Program-made: the position numbers and the translations under genes
Shown: one piece after another, positions 34,578-45,502 of the stretch
How the letters are laid out: each line of letters begins with the position of its first letter
How positions within the stretch are numbered: the stretch's first letter is position 1
Assembly: GCF_014529535.1 (NCBI RefSeq)
Contig: NW_023503493.1
Location: 22,228,001 to 22,292,000, forward strand
Direction: 5' to 3'
Source of the DNA: Bradysia coprophila
Lineage: Eukaryota; Arthropoda; Insecta; Diptera; Sciaridae
DNA: 64,000 nt
Notes under the pieces: generated by a model
What the model was told of the DNA's origin: nothing
Seen by the model: the letters and a program-made list of their open reading frames with translations, nothing else
Database searches by the model: none

Positions 34578-37500
34578 CTACACTCCGTACTTTTCCCGGA
34601 ATCTTCCCGAACTACATATGTAGCTTAGGACATCCTTGGGGTGTAGTGATTTAATAGTACCGATTCTAAGTGTAAAATTGCCAAGACATTTGTACCTGGA
34701 CTGGATAAATGCTGGGCATTGGCATAGGTAGTGGTCGGCTGAATCAATGTGTGCTCCACATAGATCACATCCTGAGTCCAGTCGTTTTCCTATATTCGTA
34801 AGATGCTTGTTAAAATCAAAGTGACCCGTCATGACTCCTACATAAACTTTCAGCCTAGTTCTGCTAAGGTTAAGAAGAAACTTAGAGTGGTTCTTACGCA
34901 GTGTAACATTATTCTTCGATTGTTTGCATCCTTCTTGTTCATGCCAGTACTTAGTAGATTTCATGTATTTGTATCTGTTTATTTCGCGCTTAATAATTGA
35001 TGGCGGAATTCCTATTAATGGTTCAGGGATAAGTTCGATAGCAGTTTGTGCCCCTTGTTTGGCCAGTTCATCTGCTTTTTCGTTACCTATAATGCCCGAG
35101 TGTCCTGGCACCCAAGTGATGTTAACTTGGTTATCAACCGAGATGTCATCTAGTGATTGCCAGCACTTCAGGGTCAGAGCCGAACTTATTTTGACTGATT
35201 TAAATGCTTTGATGGCTGCCTGACTGTCTGTGTAGATTGAAATCACTTCATTTACTGTTCTAAGCTTTAAGACTTCATGACAACATTTGAGTATACCCGC
35301 GATTTCAGCTAAATAAATGGAGCTATATTTACCTAGCGGAATGGACAATTCCACTCTCGGCGCTTCGCAGAAGACACCTGCTCCCGCTTGATCATTTATC
35401 AAAGAGCCATCTGTGTAAAATTGTATGCCATTTGTCAGTGGCAGTAGGCTATCCTTCCAGTGGGATCTTTCAGGTATATTTAGTGTGAATTTGCGTTCGA
35501 ATTTGAACATTGGGTTAACGTAGTCCGTCTTCAAATGGATGACTGGAAGAAATTGCTTGGACCTGTACCAAATTGCTGAATGTCCAGCGTCTTTAAGTTT
35601 GATATTAGAGTCCCTTTTGAGTCTACTAAGCACTGAAAGTGCCTCTGTTTCTATCAGAATGTGCAGAGGAGTAAGTTCGAGAATTACTTCTAAAGCTGCA
35701 GTGGGAGCAGAGTGCCATGCTCCAGTTATAGCTTTGCATGCCAATCGTTGAAATTTATTGAGCTTATCTATGACATTTTTAAGGCAACACTTGTGGTTCC
35801 ATAGAAAGGAACCGTAGAGTAGAATAGGTCTAACAACCGAAGTGTAGATCCAATAGAGTACTTTAGGAGAAAGGCCCCACGATTTGCCATATGCTTTCCT
35901 ACATTGCCAAAGTGCTATGGTAGCCTTGTGAATGCGATAATCAATATTGGGTATCCAGCTTAATGAGCAGTCCAGAATGACCCCTAGGTATTTCACTTCG
36001 TCCACCAATGAGATCGGTATACCGTTAATGGTTGGTACTCTGATAGCTTCTATTTTTCTTATACTTTTCCGGAAGAGAATCATTTTAGTCTTACCAGGAT
36101 TAACCTCGAGTTCATTTTCCAAGCACCACTTCGACACCTCGTTCAGAACTCCTTGAAGGATATCACAAAGAGTAGGTACGAACTTGCCTCTTAGGATCGT
36201 GGCTAAGTCATCGGAAAAACCTTCTGTTTGATATCCACGGCTATTAAGTGATTCAATTAGACCGTCAATTACCATGCACCATAAGAGAGGGGGGAGTACT
36301 CCACCTTGTGGACTGCCCTTGGTGACTACAATCGTTAGCTTTGTCTCACCGTAGCGAACAAAGACAATTCTGCTTTTTAGCATAAAAAAGATCCAATCTA
36401 TGATACCTGGATCAATACCGAATTTACGACAAGCGTTCACGATCGCGAGGTACGTGATATAGTTAAAAGCGCCAGCTATATCGATAAAACATCCCAGTGC
36501 GTATTCATTTGTAAGTAGCGCAGCTTCTACAGTAGTAAGTAGATTATGCAGTGCGTTTTCACAAGACTTGCCCAGCTGATAGGCATGTTGTTGCGGTTGT
36601 AATTTTTTTATACTTAGTGGTCCGTCCCTAATATAACGATCAATGAGTTTTTCCAAAATTTTCAAGAAGAATGATGTCAGACTAATAGGCCTGAAGTTAT
36701 TCGCTTTGGAGTAATCAATGTTACCTGGCTTAGGTGTGAATGCTACTCTGGTTCCCCTCCACCTCTTGGGAACATATTTTAGGTGGAGACAAGCGGAATA
36801 GATTTGTCGTAATCTGTTAACGAAAAGATGAATGGACTTTTGTATTAGAGCAGGAAAAATTCCATCTTCGCCTGGTGACTTGAACGGTGCAAATGTGTTT
36901 ACTGCCCAAGTTAACCTGTCATTTGTAATTGTTTCTTGAATTAGTTTATCATTAGGAATGGCTGTTCCTAGAGGAACGTCCGGCAGAGGTTCTTCACCTT
37001 CGATGATTCTGCTGCCTGGGAAGTGCGAGGCTACAAGATGCCTGTACGTTTCGTCTAGAGTATCAGTATAATTACCTGATTGGAGTTGTAGAGATCCTAC
37101 TAATTGGACTGGGTCCTTTGATAGAATTTTGAACATTTTGGCCGAGTCTCTAAGGTTATCAATAGCCGTACATTGTACTTTCCAGCCAACTCGTTCTTTC
37201 TTTTTCAGGGCCATTTTGTATTCTCGTTGAATCTTATAGAAATCGTCCCAGGTGACCTTGCTAAAAGGCGATTTTGCTGCGTTAAAGGCGCGACGAAGTT
37301 TTGACCTCAATGCTTTGTCTTCTGATGTATAATAAGGTAGTGAATGACCTGCTTTGTGTTTGTGAAGAGGACATGCATTTTCATATGAATCAACGATTTC
37401 AACGTGAACTTTTTCCACTTCTCTTTCTACATCGTCAGTACTAAGTAAAACTAGATTGGTAGGTTCCGGGCTAAGTTTACTCTGCAGAGTTTGAGTAAAA

Positions 37501-38246
37501 GTATTCCAGTTGGTCGCCGCTGGATTTCTGAAGAGAAGTGGTGGCTGCGTATCAAGATCTAGGTCAAACCGGATGCATTTGTGGTCCGAAGTTAGAATTT
37601 CGTCAGTGACTTTCCATCCCGTGATATACGAGAACAGGTCGGGCGACGATAATGTCACGTCTAGAACTTCTGATCTGTTTTTAATTACGAATGTTGGTTT
37701 ACATCCTACATTATTGATCATTAAGTCTGAGGAAAGAATGAATTCCAGGAGACTTTTGCCTCTTTCATTAATGTCCTTGCTTCCCCAGGCATGATGATGA
37801 GCATTAGCATCGATACTACTTATTAGGGGAATTGCATTCGATTTGCAGTAGTTGATCAAGTTCATATATTCTTCTGTAGGTGGCTTTTCTATGGAATCAT
37901 ATGGAAAGTATGCAGAGCTAATCAGTAATTCAATGTCATTGCCAAATTTTTTAGCTCTTAGACGAGCTACACTTAAATCTCTGGTACACAGATGGTACAG
38001 CGGTTGTATTGTCCAGTCTTTTGAGATGTAAATACAAGCTCTAGGGGAGCCTTTACCTACTGCATGGACGACATTGCCTCTTCTCCTATTAAGTCCCTGG
38101 ATTTTTCCTGATCTAAAGGAAGGTTCTTGCAGAAGGGCAATGAATGATACTTTCTTGTTGAGGATCCTATTTAAGTCGGCGGTGGGTGTGGCGGACTTGT
38201 GTAAGTTAATTTGGTAAAATTCTAATTTTTTATTTCGTTGCGGCAT
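34578..38246 (-). CDS. LINE ORF2: APE endonuclease, reverse transcriptase, RNase H
   Basis: A single 1,222-residue frame. The N-terminal APE-type endonuclease (residues about 1-230) keeps E41 in LLQEPSF, the DANAHHHAWG segment and the SDH near residue 220; it nicks target DNA for priming. The reverse transcriptase (about 440-760) has KSPGEDGI, RPISLTSFF, CFIDIAGAF, GSPQGGVLPPLLW and the catalytic box FSDD (about 677-680), where the family usually has Y/FADD. RNase H (about 940-1,065) has FYTDGS, AEIAGI, YTDSQAA and HSGIIGNEKADELAK. A CCHC-like knuckle (CDLCG...HYLCQC) ends the protein. The start MPQRNKKLEFYQ is the first Met ahead of the endonuclease. ORF1 ends 264 bp upstream, so ORF2 translation probably needs reinitiation. 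Confidence 0.93.
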   Translation of the reverse strand: MPQRNKKLEFYQINLHKSATPTADLNRILNKKVSFIALLQEPSFRSGKIQGLNRRRGNVVHAVGKGSPRACIYISKDWTIQPLYHLCTRDLSVARLRAKKFGNDIELLISSAYFPYDSIEKPPTEEYMNLINYCKSNAIPLISSIDANAHHHAWGSKDINERGKSLLEFILSSDLMINNVGCKPTFVIKNRSEVLDVTLSSPDLFSYITGWKVTDEILTSDHKCIRFDLDLDTQPPLLFRNPAATNWNTFTQTLQSKLSPEPTNLVLLSTDDVEREVEKVHVEIVDSYENACPLHKHKAGHSLPYYTSEDKALRSKLRRAFNAAKSPFSKVTWDDFYKIQREYKMALKKKERVGWKVQCTAIDNLRDSAKMFKILSKDPVQLVGSLQLQSGNYTDTLDETYRHLVASHFPGSRIIEGEEPLPDVPLGTAIPNDKLIQETITNDRLTWAVNTFAPFKSPGEDGIFPALIQKSIHLFVNRLRQIYSACLHLKYVPKRWRGTRVAFTPKPGNIDYSKANNFRPISLTSFFLKILEKLIDRYIRDGPLSIKKLQPQQHAYQLGKSCENALHNLLTTVEAALLTNEYALGCFIDIAGAFNYITYLAIVNACRKFGIDPGIIDWIFFMLKSRIVFVRYGETKLTIVVTKGSPQGGVLPPLLWCMVIDGLIESLNSRGYQTEGFSDDLATILRGKFVPTLCDILQGVLNEVSKWCLENELEVNPGKTKMILFRKSIRKIEAIRVPTINGIPISLVDEVKYLGVILDCSLSWIPNIDYRIHKATIALWQCRKAYGKSWGLSPKVLYWIYTSVVRPILLYGSFLWNHKCCLKNVIDKLNKFQRLACKAITGAWHSAPTAALEVILELTPLHILIETEALSVLSRLKRDSNIKLKDAGHSAIWYRSKQFLPVIHLKTDYVNPMFKFERKFTLNIPERSHWKDSLLPLTNGIQFYTDGSLINDQAGAGVFCEAPRVELSIPLGKYSSIYLAEIAGILKCCHEVLKLRTVNEVISIYTDSQAAIKAFKSVKISSALTLKCWQSLDDISVDNQVNITWVPGHSGIIGNEKADELAKQGAQTAIELIPEPLIGIPPSIIKREINRYKYMKSTKYWHEQEGCKQSKNNVTLRKNHSKFLLNLSRTRLKVYVGVMTGHFDFNKHLTNIGKRLDSGCDLCGAHIDSADHYLCQCPAFIQSRYKCLGNFTLRIGTIKSLHPKDVLSYICSSGRFREKYGV

Positions 38247-38510
38247 GGTAGGTTTGTAAAGGGTTGTTATGATGGTTTATTCAGAAGAACAACTTTACCT
38301 TTGAGACGGAATTCTGAGTCAGTGTTTGTCCTCGTTGTCTTTACCAGCAGGCCGAAAATTCTTATTCTTGATGCCTTTATTTTCTTAAATTTTACTTCAA
38401 TAATGAAAGACTCATAATAAGCTCGATAATAAGTATGCTGCCATTTATTGCCGGGTAATAATGATTTACTTATGAAGGCTAACAATAATTCGATAACGAA
38501 TGTCTGCAAT

Positions 38511-39479
38511 TCATTTCTGATTTCCATTCTGCACACTGAATTTGATGCGATCCAGCCCGACATACGGGCGGTAGCCCAACTCTTTGAGTTGCTTTAGTGA
38601 CGTTTCATCTACACTAATAAACCAGGTTTGTCTGCCGTTCGTTGCTTTCGTGCGCGACATGTAGCGCCAATAAGTTGTGTCGACAGAATTCTGAGCTGTT
38701 ATGATACTGAATAGGACCGGAGGTTCGTATGTTTTGACTGGCATTGTGATAGTGACAGTAATCATCTTCGGCGGAACGCCTAATTCTTTGGTACCGATTT
38801 CGATACCCTCGATTTTTTTCTCGAGCTTGCCAACTGTGTCTAGCAGCCATTCTTTCGAGTCAACGTTCGCGCAAATAACGCGCAATTTAGTACCATCGAA
38901 GTACGGTGGTTCGATTTTGATATTTGAGATGTTATCTCTAGTAAAAAGCTCGGTGGTCAATCTTTCCTTGATGAGGTCGGTTTGATCTTTAGTTAGCGGA
39001 TGACCATCTTTGAGCGATACGATGTCCACCATGTGTCCACCTCCATCAGCTTTGAGGGCATCAGCCATGGATGGAAGCATGTTGATAATCGGACAATGTT
39101 TTTTGGCTGGATTTGGCGAATCGGATGGTGTATTGTTCGCGCTTCTTCCTCTTTTGCAGTCGGTTTTACTGGATTGATTCAACACTAGTTCAGGAGTGGT
39201 GATTATACTACCGTCGGGCTCCTTATTCGTTACAATCTGCTTATTGTTCGGCTTTTCAATGCCAGTCGACGTAAATACTGTAGTGGAACTGAGGCTTGCG
39301 TTGCGATCGTTATTCACTTCGATGTACTTCTCTACCACCAGTTTCCCGAAATTAGTGACCGTGTTGTTAAGATCTGAATTATTGTTGTCTTCAGGGTCCG
39401 ATTTTAACACCTCGTCTTCGTCGACCTCGTAATCGTCGATTTCGGATTCGCTTTGATTATCGAAGACTTGGGTTGACAT
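38511..39479 (-). CDS. LINE ORF1 (nucleic-acid-binding protein, DUF4780-like)
   Basis: From ATG 39,479 (MSTQVFDNQSESEIDDYEVD) the protein is 322 residues: an acidic, serine/asparagine-rich N-terminus, a basic patch around KRGRSANNTPSDSPNPAKKH, and a folded C-terminal half (from about MVDIVSLKDGHPL to the end). The C-terminal half resembles the DUF4780 domain I associate with ORF1 of insect LOA-like elements. The expected role is binding LINE RNA in the ribonucleoprotein particle. The frame is also open upstream, without a stop, to 40,229 (572 codons in all). The upstream part is low-complexity and lies in the presumed 5' UTR, so I start at 39,479. No zinc knuckle was seen in ORF1. Confidence 0.75.
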   Translation of the reverse strand: MSTQVFDNQSESEIDDYEVDEDEVLKSDPEDNNNSDLNNTVTNFGKLVVEKYIEVNNDRNASLSSTTVFTSTGIEKPNNKQIVTNKEPDGSIITTPELVLNQSSKTDCKRGRSANNTPSDSPNPAKKHCPIINMLPSMADALKADGGGHMVDIVSLKDGHPLTKDQTDLIKERLTTELFTRDNISNIKIEPPYFDGTKLRVICANVDSKEWLLDTVGKLEKKIEGIEIGTKELGVPPKMITVTITMPVKTYEPPVLFSIITAQNSVDTTYWRYMSRTKATNGRQTWFISVDETSLKQLKELGYRPYVGLDRIKFSVQNGNQK

Positions 39480-40230
39480 AACCAAGAAAAACGTTCTGTA
39501 GAGGTAGCAGTAATTAGAAATTTCCAATAATAATTTGGCTTTAACGCTCGCCTTTACCTTTCGCGATGTTGACCGGGTTAGTAGCACTGTATAACTGGAT
39601 AAAAAATTGAATTTGTGTAATATTCGAGAAGTTTCCGGATTTACTGCACTTTGTTCTGTGACCACGATGTTCGTTAATTGATTGTTTCGATAAAAGTGAG
39701 AAAGAGGCAATCTGTCGATAAGCGAGTTTGGTCGTTTATTAGTGTGCGATCGTATGAATATCGGAGGACGCAGTATAATACCATTACATACATTTGTGTA
39801 TACGTTGCTCGGTGCGATGACTATGCAGAGAGTTGATTTATACTGCTCACTTCCCGTACTTTTGATTGGGCGCCACAATTTGTTTACCGGTGTCTGTCCT
39901 TTACATGTAAGGAATGGATTGTTTGATTTACTCGAGCAGAGTAAAAATTTTATTTCGATAATGCTCGACGAGAGCATTGATGAATTGCTCGAGCAGAGCA
40001 ATGTTATATCGATTGAGCTCGTTGAGAGCCTTACATTAATGTTTTTGTTTCTCGAAGAGAGTCTTTTTAGAGTGCAACTAGTCTTACCTTCATATGTGCG
40101 CGTAGCCTTGTTTATGTATTCTAAGACTCGTTTGTATATCTTTATGTGATTGTTGGGAATGCATACTTGGCCGATCGGTACATTTTGCGTGTTTCCAGTA
40201 TGGCGGCCGAAAACAAAATTGCAATACACT

Positions 40231-43024
40231 TTGATTTAATATTCTGTAATACTTACTGATGCAACTGAGTTACAACTCCTGTGCCTTACAGTAAGAACCC
40301 TACAAAATATTTTGGTTAGGAATTCCAAGCGCTTCAGTGTTACAATCACCGGAAAAAAGACTGATTTTCAAGAGCTGATCCAAAGCACGTCCGCGCACGA
40401 TTTCTACGACAACTCACTTAAGGTTATTGTCGAGCAATGGCTATGCCTCACCCATAACATTGTACACTTGACGTTTGATTCCGTATGTATGTATATGCAT
40501 GCATACAGTAGTCAGTACACACGTATGCACCACTGTAAACTGGATGTTACATAAATTACTCTATGTAACCGAATTGACGACTTCATGACGACGCCGACAT
40601 GCAATTGAATTACAGGATAATAATAATGCTGATGGACGATGGACATACGAGCAGTATAATTTGACGTGAGGTTGAAATATTAATGAATTATAAATGTCTT
40701 GAATGATCTCCTTTAACATTCATTAGAATGAAATATAAAGTTCTGAACATTATACATTGCCAATTTGCTTCCAAGAATAAGACAGATCGATCTATAACCC
40801 AACGAGATATTTATGGTTCTGTTATAAACTGAGTGACAAAATAAATTACGAATAATTGCTAGAGCTATGTGATTTCGACTTTAAGATTATAGAGCTTTTG
40901 AACTTTGAAGTTTTGGAAAATCCCTTAATGTTAATAAGAGGATAGTCATCTGCTATCACCAACAATGATAAAAAAAATCCATTAGCTCGATGTTCTCTTA
41001 TATAGTAACATTTAGTGTACTAAATACAAATGAAGTAATATATATTATCACATAAGCGAAAACGAGACAACAACATAGAACTGAAGTGTAATTTTTGAAT
41101 TATTCTTCTATGCGCGTATGTGATAATAGTATATTACTTCCCTTCGGGTCGGGCTGTAACACCCCACTTGTCAAATACAAAACTTGGAACCTTGTAAGTA
41201 CAATGCTTTACGTGATTAGGCAATGTAAATGAAAATGAAACATGTCGTAACACGTAAAAGATATTACATCAAACACAAGGCGATACTTTGAACATAATAA
41301 GTAGTAGATTTAGTGGTAAAATCGTGATAAGTTTGCCGTGACGATTTTGTAATTAATTCTTAATTGGTAATCAGCTAAAATTAATATAATTTTGTTCGAC
41401 CTCGAGATAATTAATCAATCTTAGGGCTTTTGCACACTACGAATTGAATCGTCAACAAGTATCTTCTCATAACTCAATTTTGATAAAATCTAAGTACGAG
41501 TTATTTCGACGTCAGGTTATAATAGTGGCTGTACAACAAGACAGCAAAGATGTCGTAACTTGAACTTTTGTAATGATGAACGCAACAATAACACGATGAA
41601 ATGACTTCCAGTATTTATTATGTAATGTTGTTCGTTAAACTGCATCATCCGACTAAAGGGTTATGTGCTGTAGCCATCTGTTATGGAAAAGTTGAACGAA
41701 TTCATCAACAAAAGGAGAGAAAAATATAACTAGAGAAAATCTATAATTAATTGCGTTATATTACTCTAGTCGTCGTAAAATTTTCTTCTAAACACAAAAT
41801 TAATAACGTAAATAATTCATTTACACAAAAATATGAAACTCACAACTCCACACACAACCCAGGTAATGTAATTTAATTAAAAGTTTCTCTTATCTTTTTC
41901 CATAGAAAATTGCATTCGTTTAAAAATTAAAATTGTATTCAAACCAAAAACTCCATCACCACATTCTTCACTTTTTCGCATATAAACACAATCTACCATC
42001 AAAAACCATATCAGCTATGTATATATACTGTGTATTGCATACTATATAGATATACTATATACGTTTACTACATTCAACCTTCATGCCATAATTTATATAT
42101 ATTTCGCACGGTTATTCCATCCCTTAGTGTTGCCATTATGGCTCTATTCTGCTCAATTTATCCACCTACGTTGGTACAATCAGTAGATGTAATTTGTCGA
42201 TTCAAACGTCATTACGAGCATTTCATCCACATCCACGTATATGAAGCATTTGTTCTATTTGAGAATAGATCATTTAATGCTGTTAATTTATAGAATATGC
42301 TCTCTATTATGTGATGTGTCTGTCGGTTTTATTTATACAGAATATATCTGGGTATATTTTCGGAATTGATGATGGGATGTAACGTGAAATCGTCTAACTA
42401 TTGTATGGAAGCGCAATTGTGTATTTTTTATGAATCAAATTTATATCGATTCATTCAATTGTTGCGTGGAAACACATTTACCAATTTCTACGTAATTGGT
42501 TTCGGCAGCCGTTCCATTAAAATTAAAATGTTCAAACTAAACAGCAAGGAATGGAACAGGTTTACAGACACGATATTATTAATAAATACGTTGTCCGTTA
42601 CCGTTATTGTCCGGCTATCAAGCTTTGGGTAGAATAGTTGACAACGGGATTATAGCACAGCCTATCATAGTAAGTAAGTATCATAGTATCATGTCTCATG
42701 TACACGTGCAGCCTACCAAATTGATATCTTGTACAAGTAAAACTATCTGAAGGAGCCGAAGATGCGGGAACATCCAGCAAAAAGACTCCTACATTTGTGA
42801 AGAGAATAGGAAGGATATTGCGTGAATTGCAATATGAATATCACTGTAACTGCCACGCTGTATTATTTCATCAGTTGTAAATCTTCACATATAAGTGGCT
42901 CATTACGATAGTCATCGAATCTGCTATGCTACTTGATTTATTCTAAGTAATTTCAACGGATTTAAATATAGCACATAACTACACCAGGGAAGTAATTTGA
43001 TATTTCGTATCCAGATCAAAATGC
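40231..43024. other. No gene; one repeat at 41,035-41,145
   Basis: At 41,035-41,145 the sequence gcgaaaacgagacaacaaca, then gaactgaagtgtaatttttg, is repeated in inverse orientation at 43,210-43,330, where an extra 26-bp segment is present. Elsewhere only chance frames were found. Confidence 0.5.
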
Positions 43025-43860
43025 TTTATCTACCTAGGTGAAATAATAGCAGTGAAAAAGTGCTATTATTTCGCCTTCGGTAGATAAAATAACGTATTCA
43101 CCTCTGTCCAAATGTTTATTTAGACACTTGGGGTTATAACATTCGCCTTCGGCTCATGCAATAACTTCCCAACTTCCCTAAATAAACATGTGAACAGAAG
43201 TGAATAATCTACTATTATCACATACGCGCGATGTTCGGATGTCAAAATTACTTAACTAGAAGAATAAATCAAAAATTACACTTCAGTTCTATGTTGTTGT
43301 CTCGTTTTCGCTTCTGTGATGAAATATACATTTACATGCTACATGCATTGAAAACCGTACTTTTCATGTTTCAAGCACTCCTTTCGACGCCCTCAGCATG
43401 TAAAATCCATTACATAACTCGGGATAAAAATGAAAAGTCTCGTTTTCGTGTGTTTATTGACCTCGGCTTCGCCTCGGATCAACAAAATTCACACGAAAAC
43501 TCTACTTTTCATCTTTTTATCACTGGTCATACTATACTATACTATACTTTACGAGCCATGTAAAGACTTTTCCCTAGGGAGGAAAAGGCCACCTTATATC
43601 CACAGTAAAGTAAAACTCGTTCACTTCAATGATTTTATAGTTATTTACATAACAATGGATAAAAAGTTGAAAAGTAGAGTTTTCGTGTGAATTTGTTGAT
43701 CCGCGTTTCCAGAGTTTTGTAATGGATTTTACATACTACATGCGTCGAAAACCTTACTTTTCATGTTTGAAGCACGTCTGTCGACGCCCTCAGCATGTAA
43801 TATATATTACACACTTGTCACGAAGAAGTCGAGGCTTGCCGAGATGTAAAAGTAAAAAAA
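43025..43860. repeat. Cluster of foldback MITE-like repeats
   Basis: Several nested inverted repeats lie side by side. There is a hairpin at 43,025-43,088 (tttatctacc...ggtagataaa). A second is 43,097-43,124 against 43,179-43,205 (around aaatgtttatttag). A third pairs 43,425-43,530 with about 43,655-43,710 (gaaaagtagagttttcgtgt). The block acttttcatgtttgaagcac, then cgacgccctcagcatgtaa, occurs as a direct repeat at about 43,356-43,405 and 43,757-43,803. CTTCGGCTC/GCTTCGCC cores recur. These look like non-autonomous foldback elements, possibly one decayed compound element. Confidence 0.6.
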
Positions 43861-44823
43861 AAAAGTTGTTGATCGAAAAAAGAAAGTCTCAGCGAGGACG
43901 AGGCGCGCAGGTTGTAATTGTTGAAAAATTAATAATTACAACAGAGTTCGTCACCTTTAAAGAAATAATCGGACATTTGCAACTTATCTTTCAATCCTGC
44001 GCGCTCATGGTGATAATTGCTCGGAAGTATTGTCATTGGAATGTATAAACGGTTCCTCAGAAGTGCCGAATTGCAAATGTGTACTTTTTCAATGATGGTG
44101 ATAATGTTATGCGCGACACGTCGAAGGTGATAACAAATGAGGCTAATGTCTTAGTCCTACGTAAGTAAAATACAATTTAAATCAAAAGAATGAAGAAATT
44201 CTTTGCAATCGATCCGTTGAAAAAACTTATATTAACAGAAGTAATAGTATCACTGTTTTGATTGAATTAAAAAGATTCGCTTTGCCTTTCAAACTAATAA
44301 ATACGAAATAATTGTGTGTGTACTTTACATCCTATGGATACTAATTATGAAGGACATGAAAAGAAAATATTTCTCCTTACCTCTCGTAAATATAACATTC
44401 AACATTTTGTATTTTATATAGACGCTCCGTTCTACTTTTAATTAGCGAAAAGTGGTTCATTAGAGCTCATTCATTAAAGGCAAGGAGTAATTAGTGAGCT
44501 CTAATGAATACTGAATTATAATCCAACTAAAAACAGCGCTAATGCCAAAACCAACTAACTTCGAATATGCTGTGTAATACGGCATAATTGAATGGTAAGA
44601 ACTGTACATCTAAATAACTAATTTGTGCATCACATTTAGAGGATTCTCAATTGGTACGAAACGTTGAAATAATTGGCTTCATGAAAATTTTATATTTTTA
44701 ACACTCATACACTTTGTGGGTGGGATTTTTAAATGAAAATTTCTATTTGTTTTGGTATAGACGTGATGTACTTCGGTCTCTGGTATCTCTAGTTACACAA
44801 ATGATTGCAATATACCTGGACAT
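43861..44823. other. No gene seen
   Basis: Contains a short inverted repeat ttcattagagctca/tgagctctaatgaa at about 44,457-44,508. No coding or RNA gene was recognised. Confidence 0.45.
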
Positions 44824-44825
44824 TA

Positions 44826-45500
44826 GAGTCGGTCGATTTTTGAATATTTTCCATCCGAGCGTCTGGACCTAGCTGATCCGACTCAGCGAAGTCTAAAGAA
44901 AATTTTAAGACCAAAAAAAATATTTTCAAAAATGTTCTATGCTTTGCCCAATTCGATTTTTTGAAAATCTTCTAGTTTTTCGAGGTATCGACAATCTAAA
45001 GGCTTTCTTGTCTATGCCAAAAAGTGAATTGTTGGTAAAACGGTCTTAGTATAAAGTACAGTGTCTACTCTAATAAACAAACCCAAAGAAACATCATTTT
45101 TGTGAGGAAAATACTTTTCCTGGGTAAAAAAGTTTCGCAGGTTTCCGATATTTTTATTTGAGAGAGGTTTTTTTTGCAGATTTTTCCACAAAATGAGTTT
45201 AAATTTTGTCGCACAATAGCTTATTTTAAAGCTACGTTGATAGGGAATCAAGAAGTAAAAAGATTTTGAGAAAAGTTTTAAATGCAGTCGAGTGATCGCC
45301 ATTAGAGTGACTAAAAATTAGCCATTTTTGACATACATGGAGCTTTTTCACAAATATAATTTTTCGTAGTAGGCCGAAAATGGGCATAGAACATTTTTGA
45401 AAATATTTTTTTTGGTCTTAAAATTTTCTTTAGACTCCGCTGAGTCGGATCAGCTAGGTCCAGAAGCTCGGATGGAAAATATTCAAAAATCGACCGACCC
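44826..45500. mobile_element. TA-flanked foldback MITE (675 bp)
   Basis: TA flanks both ends (44,824-44,825 and 45,501-45,502). The left end gagtcggtcgatttttgaat matches the complement of the right end (gggtcggtcgatttttgaat). About 140 bp of each arm pair, including tggacctagctgatccgact and gtctaaagaaaattttaaga. No ORF. Tc1/mariner-like target use. Confidence 0.85.
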
Positions 45501-45502
45501 TA

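Larger units (their letters stand above)
34458..40230 (-). mobile_element. Full-length-looking LOA/I-group LINE (about 5.8 kb)
   Basis: On the minus strand the order is: 5' UTR (about 40,230-39,480), ORF1 (39,479-38,511), a 264-bp gap, ORF2 (38,246-34,578), 3' UTR, and a (TAAA)n tail at about 34,482-34,461. Endonuclease, RT and RNase H together place it in the I superclade. The opening KLEFYQINLHKS and the QEPSF motif suit the LOA branch (inference). The 5' end is approximate and no target duplication was identified. Both ORFs are intact, so the copy is young. Confidence 0.85.

Noticed and set aside
38267..38563. 98-codon minus ORF between LINE ORF1 and ORF2
   Set aside because: Overlaps the ORF1 end and the short inter-ORF gap, with no domain. 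Probably inter-ORF sequence open by chance.
39742..40149. 135-codon plus-strand ORF
   Set aside because: Antisense to the LINE 5' region; low-complexity and without a domain.
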